Shown: piece after piece, positions 60,010-64,000 of the stretch | Numbering within the stretch: position 1 is the first letter of the stretch | How the letters are laid out: every line of letters starts with the position of its first letter | Assembly: GCA_913776195.1 (NCBI GenBank) | Contig: CAJYMH010000017.1 | Location: 28,002 to 92,001, forward strand | Reading direction: 5' to 3' | Source of the DNA: an uncultured Caulobacter sp. | GTDB lineage: Bacteria > Pseudomonadota > Alphaproteobacteria > Caulobacterales > Caulobacteraceae | Length of the DNA: 64,000 nucleotides | Made by a program: the position numbers and the translations under genes | The notes under the pieces: model-generated | Told to the model about the DNA's origin: nothing | Databases searched by the model: none | What the model saw: the letters and a program-made list of their open reading frames with translations, nothing else

Positions 60010-61416
60010 TCATTCAGCCGTTGGGGCTTCCCAACCGCCGCCCAGCGCCTTGAACAGGACGATCTGGTTGGTGGTCACGGCGGCTTCCGACTGGGCCAGC
60101 TGCGCCTCCAGCGAGGCGAGGGTGCGCTGGGCGTCGATGACGGTCAGGAAGCTGTCGACGCCCGCGTCATAGCGCATGCGGGCCAGTTTCAACGCTTCGG
60201 CACTCTGGTCGCGGCCGCGGCGCAGGGCCGAGCGGCGGTCCAGTTCACGGGCGTAGGCGGACAGGGCCGTCTCCGTCTCCTGCAGGGCGACGAGGTTGGT
60301 CTGCTCGAAGGTGGCCAGGGCCCCGTCGGCGGCCGCGCCGGCCTGCTTGATGCGGGCGCGGGCGGCCAGGATGTTGGGGAAGCTCCATGAGATCAGCGGT
60401 CCGACGCTGAAGGTGTAGTCGTCGAACAGATCACCGGCCTTGAGGGCGGTGGAGCCGATGTTGCCGCCCAGGCTGACTTGCGGATAGAGGGCGGCGGTGG
60501 CCACTCCGATGCGGGCCGTGGCGGCGGCCAGGCGGCGTTCGGCCTGGCGCACGTCCGGGCGGCGAGCCAGCAGGCCGGCGCCGTCGCCTACGGGGATGGC
60601 CGAGGCCACCTGCGGGATGGTCGTGCAGTCCCGGGCGCTGACCGGGATCTGGGCCGGCGGCTGGCCGGTGAGGACCGCCAGGCGGAACAGAGCCGCGTCC
60701 TTGGCCGCCAGGAACGGGGGCAGGGTGGCGCGGGTGTTCTCGACCTGGGTGGCGGCGCGGGAGACGTCGAGGCCCGTACCGCGCCCGTTGTCGAACTGAC
60801 GACGGGTGAGGTCCAGGGTCTCCTGCTGCAGGCCGAGGGTGCGGTTGGCGACCTCGATCTGGACATTGGCGGCGCAGGCGTCGGCGAAGGCGCGGGCCGT
60901 TTCGGCCGCCACCGTCAGGCGCGTGGCGTCGAGGGCCGCCTGGGCGGCGTCCCGGTCGGCGCGAACCGCCTCGATGTTGCGGCTGACCCGGCCGAAGATA
61001 TCGACCTCGTAGTTCAGGTCGAAGCCGGCGTTATAAACGTCCGCCTCGAAGGGGGGCGTGCCGGGCTGGACCTGCTGACGAACGCTGCGGACCGAGCTGG
61101 ACGCGGTCGTGGTCGGCAAGCGGCCGGCGCGCGCTTCGCTGAGCGAGGCGCGCACCTGGGCCAGGTTGGCCGAGGCCACGGCGATGTCCTTGTTGGCCTC
61201 GAGCGCCTGGGCGACCAGGGCGTCGAGGGCCGGGACCTGGAACAGCCGCCACCAGTCGCCGGCGGGGGCCGCCTGGGTGAAGGCCGCGTCGGCTCCCCTC
61301 AGGAAGGCGCCCTGGGGCGGAACGGTCTGCGGCTTTTCATAGTTCGGACCGACCGCGCAGGCGGCCAGGACGGCGGCGGAGGCGCTCAGGACGAGCACGC
61401 GGGAGAGGCGGCGCAT
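60010..61416 (-). CDS. Outer-membrane lipoprotein channel of an RND pump (NodT/OprM family)
   Basis: 468 residues from ATG 61416, which overlaps the pump gene stop (TGATG). Lipobox AVLAAC with Cys20, then CAVGPNYEKPQTVPP typical of NodT/OprM. Two homologous helix-pair repeats are visible, e.g. DLNYEVDIFGRVSRNIEAVR and SWSFPNILAARARIKQAGAA. It is the TolC-like exit duct of a tripartite pump. A longer upstream frame exists but is antisense-like to the pump codons. Confidence 0.93.
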   Translation of the reverse strand: MRRLSRVLVLSASAAVLAACAVGPNYEKPQTVPPQGAFLRGADAAFTQAAPAGDWWRLFQVPALDALVAQALEANKDIAVASANLAQVRASLSEARAGRLPTTTASSSVRSVRQQVQPGTPPFEADVYNAGFDLNYEVDIFGRVSRNIEAVRADRDAAQAALDATRLTVAAETARAFADACAANVQIEVANRTLGLQQETLDLTRRQFDNGRGTGLDVSRAATQVENTRATLPPFLAAKDAALFRLAVLTGQPPAQIPVSARDCTTIPQVASAIPVGDGAGLLARRPDVRQAERRLAAATARIGVATAALYPQVSLGGNIGSTALKAGDLFDDYTFSVGPLISWSFPNILAARARIKQAGAAADGALATFEQTNLVALQETETALSAYARELDRRSALRRGRDQSAEALKLARMRYDAGVDSFLTVIDAQRTLASLEAQLAQSEAAVTTNQIVLFKALGGGWEAPTAE

Positions 61417-64000
61417 CAGTGGGCTCCGTCGTTGTCGTGGGCCGGGGCGTGCGGGGGCAGGCCGCCCGTGGTCGGATAGTCCCGCTCCTTGGTGGGCGCC
61501 TTGGGCAGACGCAGAGCGATCCAGCGGCAGAGCACGTAGAACACCGGGGTGAAGATCAGACCGAAGAAGGTCACGCCCAGCATCCCCGCGAACACCGAGG
61601 TGCCCAGGGACTGACGCATCTCCGCGCCAGGGCCCGTCGCCAGCATCAGCGGCACGACGCCGAGGATGAAGGCGAAGGAGGTCATCAGGATCGGGCGCAG
61701 GCGGGTGCGGGCCGCGGTCACGGCCGCCTCGAAGCGGTCCTGTCCGTCCTGCTCCTCGGCCTGCTTTGCGAACTCGACGATCAAGATCGCGTTCTTCGCA
61801 GCCAGACCGACCAGCACCACGAAGCCGATCTGCACCAGGATATTGTTGTCCAGGCCGCGGATGTTGACCCCGATGATGGCCGCCAGGATGCACATCGGCA
61901 CGATCAGGATGACGGCCAGGGGCAGGGTGAAGGCCTCGTACTGGGCCGCCAGCACCAGGAAGACGAAGACCACGGCGAGGCCGAAGATCAGCGCGGCGGT
62001 ATTGCCCGCCGCCTTTTCCTGGAACGCCAGTTCCGTCCACTCGTAGCTGAAGCCCTTGGGCAAGGTCTGTTCGGCGAGCTGCTCCATCTGGGCGATAGCC
62101 TCGGCCGAGGAGACGCCGGGCGCGGCCTGACCCTGCAGCTCAGCCGCGGGGAACAGGTTGAAGCGCACCACGCGCACCGGACCGGTGTCGTCGCGCAGGT
62201 TTGCGACAGAACCGAGCGGCACCATGCCCCCTGACGTCGAACGCACCTTGAGGTCGCCGATGTCGGCGATGTCGTCGCGCTGGCTGGGCTCGGCCTGGGC
62301 GGTCACGCGGAACGTGCGGCCCAGCATGTTGAAGTCGTTGATGTAGTTGGAGCCCAGATAGGTGCCGAGGGTCGAATAGACCTCGCTGGGCTGGACGCCG
62401 AGCAGCAGCGCCTTGTCCCGGTCCACGTCAGCCGCGATGCGGGGCGAACGGGTGTTGAACTGGGTGAAGACCTGCTGCAGGTCGGCGTTCTGCGCCGCCC
62501 CGCCCATCATGGCGAAGGACGCGCCTTCCAGGGCCGGATAGCCGGCGCCCGAACGGTCCTGGACCATCATCTTGAAGCCGCCGCCGTTGCCCAGGCCCTG
62601 GACGGGCGGGGGCGACAGGACGAAGACGCTGGCTTCCTGCACGGCGCCCATCTTCTGCATGATGGCGCCGGCGAGGTTGTCGGCCGACAGGTCGGAACCC
62701 CGCTCGTCCCAATCCTTCAGGCGCACGAACATGGTGCCGGCGTTGGAGGCTTGCGAGAAGCTGGCGCCGTCGAGGCCGGCGAAGGACGCGACGCTTTCCA
62801 CGCCCGGCATTTCCGAGACGGCCTTGGCGGTCTGGGCGAGCAGGGCGTCGGTGCGCTCCAGCGAGGCGCCCGGGGGCATCTGGACGACGCCGATCAGCAC
62901 GCCCTGGTCCTGCTGCGGGATGAAGCCGCCCGGGGTGGCGCCGAGACGCCAGCCAGTGACGAGGAGCAAGCCGCCATAGACGATCAGTACGATCATGCTG
63001 GCGCGGATCAGGCGCGAGGTGAGGCGGCCGTAGCGGTCGCTCAGCCAGTCGAAGCCGTCGTTGAAGCGCTTGCCGGCGTATTGCAGCGGGCGGAGCCAGC
63101 GCGGACCCTGGTTCTCGTGGCCTTCCTTGTGCGGCTTGAGCAGCAGGGCGGCAAGGGCGGGCGACAGAGTCAGGGAGACCAGCAGCGAAATCAGCGAGGC
63201 GGCCGTGATGGTCACAGCGAACTGACGATAGAACTGGCCCGGGATGCCGGAGACGAACGCGGTCGGCACGAACACCGCCGCCAAAACCAGGCCGATGGCG
63301 ATCAGGGCGCCGGACACCTCGTCCATGGTCCGATAGGCGGCTTCCCTGGGCGTCATGCCCATTCGGAGATTCCGCTCCACGTTCTCGACCACGACGATGG
63401 CGTCATCGACGACGATGCCGACGGCGAGGACGAGGGCGAACAGGGACAGGGAGTTGATCGAGAAGCCAAGCGCCAGCTGCACCGCGAAGGTGCCGACCAG
63501 GGCGACCGGGATGGCGATGATGGGAATGATCGCGGCGCGCCAAGTCTGAAGGAAGACCAGCACCACGATGACCACCAGCACAATGGCTTCCACCAGGGTG
63601 TGCTGCACCGACTCCACCGAGGCGGCGACGTATTCGGTCGGGTTGTACGGGATCGAATAGCTGACACCCTGCGGGAAGCCCGGCTTGGCTTCTTCGACCG
63701 CCGCCAGGACGCGTTCGGCGGTGGCCAGGGCGTTGGAGCCCGGCTGCTGGATGATGGCCATGCCGATGCCGCGATTGCCGCTGAAGTAGCCGCGGATGCC
63801 GTAGTCCTGCGAGCCCAGCTCGACGCGGGCCACGTCACGGACGCGGGTCACCCGGCCGCCGGCGTCGGTCTTGATGACCACGTCGGCGAACTCTTCGGGA
63901 TCCGAGAGGCGGCCTTCGACCTGGACCGGCATCTCCATAGCGGTGTCGCCGCCGAAGGGCGGTTGGCCGATGGAGCCGGCGGCGACCTGCACGTTCTGGG
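61416..64000 (-). CDS. RND multidrug efflux pump, HAE1/AcrB family (5' end outside window)
   Basis: 861 codons are in the window; AcrB proteins have about 1040, so the first 150 or so residues are missing. Family marks: NVQVAAGSIGQPP, membrane helix block VGIVVDDAIVVVENVERNLR with the paired proton-relay aspartates, VPTAFVSGIPGQFYRQFAVT, and GLAAKNAILIVEFAKQAEEQ with the conserved Lys. It exports hydrophobic compounds with protons through the adjacent channel. The adaptor protein should lie beyond the right edge. Confidence 0.95.
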   Translation of the reverse strand, partial: QNVQVAAGSIGQPPFGGDTAMEMPVQVEGRLSDPEEFADVVIKTDAGGRVTRVRDVARVELGSQDYGIRGYFSGNRGIGMAIIQQPGSNALATAERVLAAVEEAKPGFPQGVSYSIPYNPTEYVAASVESVQHTLVEAIVLVVIVVLVFLQTWRAAIIPIIAIPVALVGTFAVQLALGFSINSLSLFALVLAVGIVVDDAIVVVENVERNLRMGMTPREAAYRTMDEVSGALIAIGLVLAAVFVPTAFVSGIPGQFYRQFAVTITAASLISLLVSLTLSPALAALLLKPHKEGHENQGPRWLRPLQYAGKRFNDGFDWLSDRYGRLTSRLIRASMIVLIVYGGLLLVTGWRLGATPGGFIPQQDQGVLIGVVQMPPGASLERTDALLAQTAKAVSEMPGVESVASFAGLDGASFSQASNAGTMFVRLKDWDERGSDLSADNLAGAIMQKMGAVQEASVFVLSPPPVQGLGNGGGFKMMVQDRSGAGYPALEGASFAMMGGAAQNADLQQVFTQFNTRSPRIAADVDRDKALLLGVQPSEVYSTLGTYLGSNYINDFNMLGRTFRVTAQAEPSQRDDIADIGDLKVRSTSGGMVPLGSVANLRDDTGPVRVVRFNLFPAAELQGQAAPGVSSAEAIAQMEQLAEQTLPKGFSYEWTELAFQEKAAGNTAALIFGLAVVFVFLVLAAQYEAFTLPLAVILIVPMCILAAIIGVNIRGLDNNILVQIGFVVLVGLAAKNAILIVEFAKQAEEQDGQDRFEAAVTAARTRLRPILMTSFAFILGVVPLMLATGPGAEMRQSLGTSVFAGMLGVTFFGLIFTPVFYVLCRWIALRLPKAPTKERDYPTTGGLPPHAPAHDNDGAH

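Noticed and set aside
60010..62040. Minus-strand frame extending the efflux lipoprotein gene upstream
   Set aside because: The extension lies out of frame inside the RND pump gene; the lipobox-bearing ATG at 61416 overlaps the pump stop and is the natural start.

Overview
The window is high-GC alphaproteobacterial DNA, most likely from the family Caulobacteraceae (Caulobacter, Phenylobacterium or Brevundimonas). Three things point there: the murA-DUF2948-hisD-UPF0262-phosphatase-Maf-RNase-YacG-tRNA-Phe cluster, a histidine tRNA without the usual G-1:C73 pair, and an S-layer-like protein whose N-terminus resembles Caulobacter RsaA. Assignments rest on reading motifs and family patterns by eye; no database search was run.

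Chromosome, left part (1-18278). The end of a helix-hairpin-helix protein is followed by a DUF4112 gene. Both subunits of methylmalonyl-CoA mutase lie on the minus strand, divergent from a nitronate monooxygenase. Next come a phage-like DUF2793 gene, two small unknown genes, a BenE-type benzoate transporter and tRNA-Thr. A tightly packed plus-strand run from murA to yacG follows, with stop/start overlaps at several junctions, and ends at tRNA-Phe. An exbB-exbD-tonB energy-transduction operon closes the region with a clear terminator.

Prophage (18279-57680). A complete-looking temperate siphophage genome of 39.35 kb sits in the 3' half of tRNA-His, bounded by a perfect 53-bp direct repeat. Layout: a leftward early operon of small overlapping genes (GapR-like DUF2312 protein, TetR-type DNA-binding domain, many small unknowns, XRE regulator, PUA/ASCH protein, excisionase-like protein, integrase); a CI-like/Cro-like switch with at least four copies of the operator GTGCC-N5-GGCAC; a CII-like regulator and a winged-helix replication protein; an accessory block with a possible HEPN protein pair and a RelE-type toxin-antitoxin pair; a probable late regulator; a second tyrosine recombinase; DUF3164 and an adenine methyltransferase. 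The late genes follow: HNH, terminase, portal, protease, HK97-type capsid, connectors, tail tube, frameshifted tail chaperone, tape measure, tail tip and fibre proteins, small membrane protein, SAR endolysin and nested spanins. Several minus-strand cassettes interrupt the rightward genes and look like morons.

Chromosome, right part (57681-64000). The terminator that originally belonged to tRNA-His now lies beyond attR. It is followed by a 700-residue RsaA-like/RTX surface protein, a terminator, and on the minus strand an outer-membrane efflux lipoprotein and the 3' 86 percent or so of an RND pump gene that runs off the window.

The regions most worth following are the accessory block 27558-29699, the two-gene minus-strand cassette 35284-36002 (a Cas2/VapD-like small protein with a two-helix membrane protein), the phage GapR homologue, and the second recombinase in the middle of the prophage.
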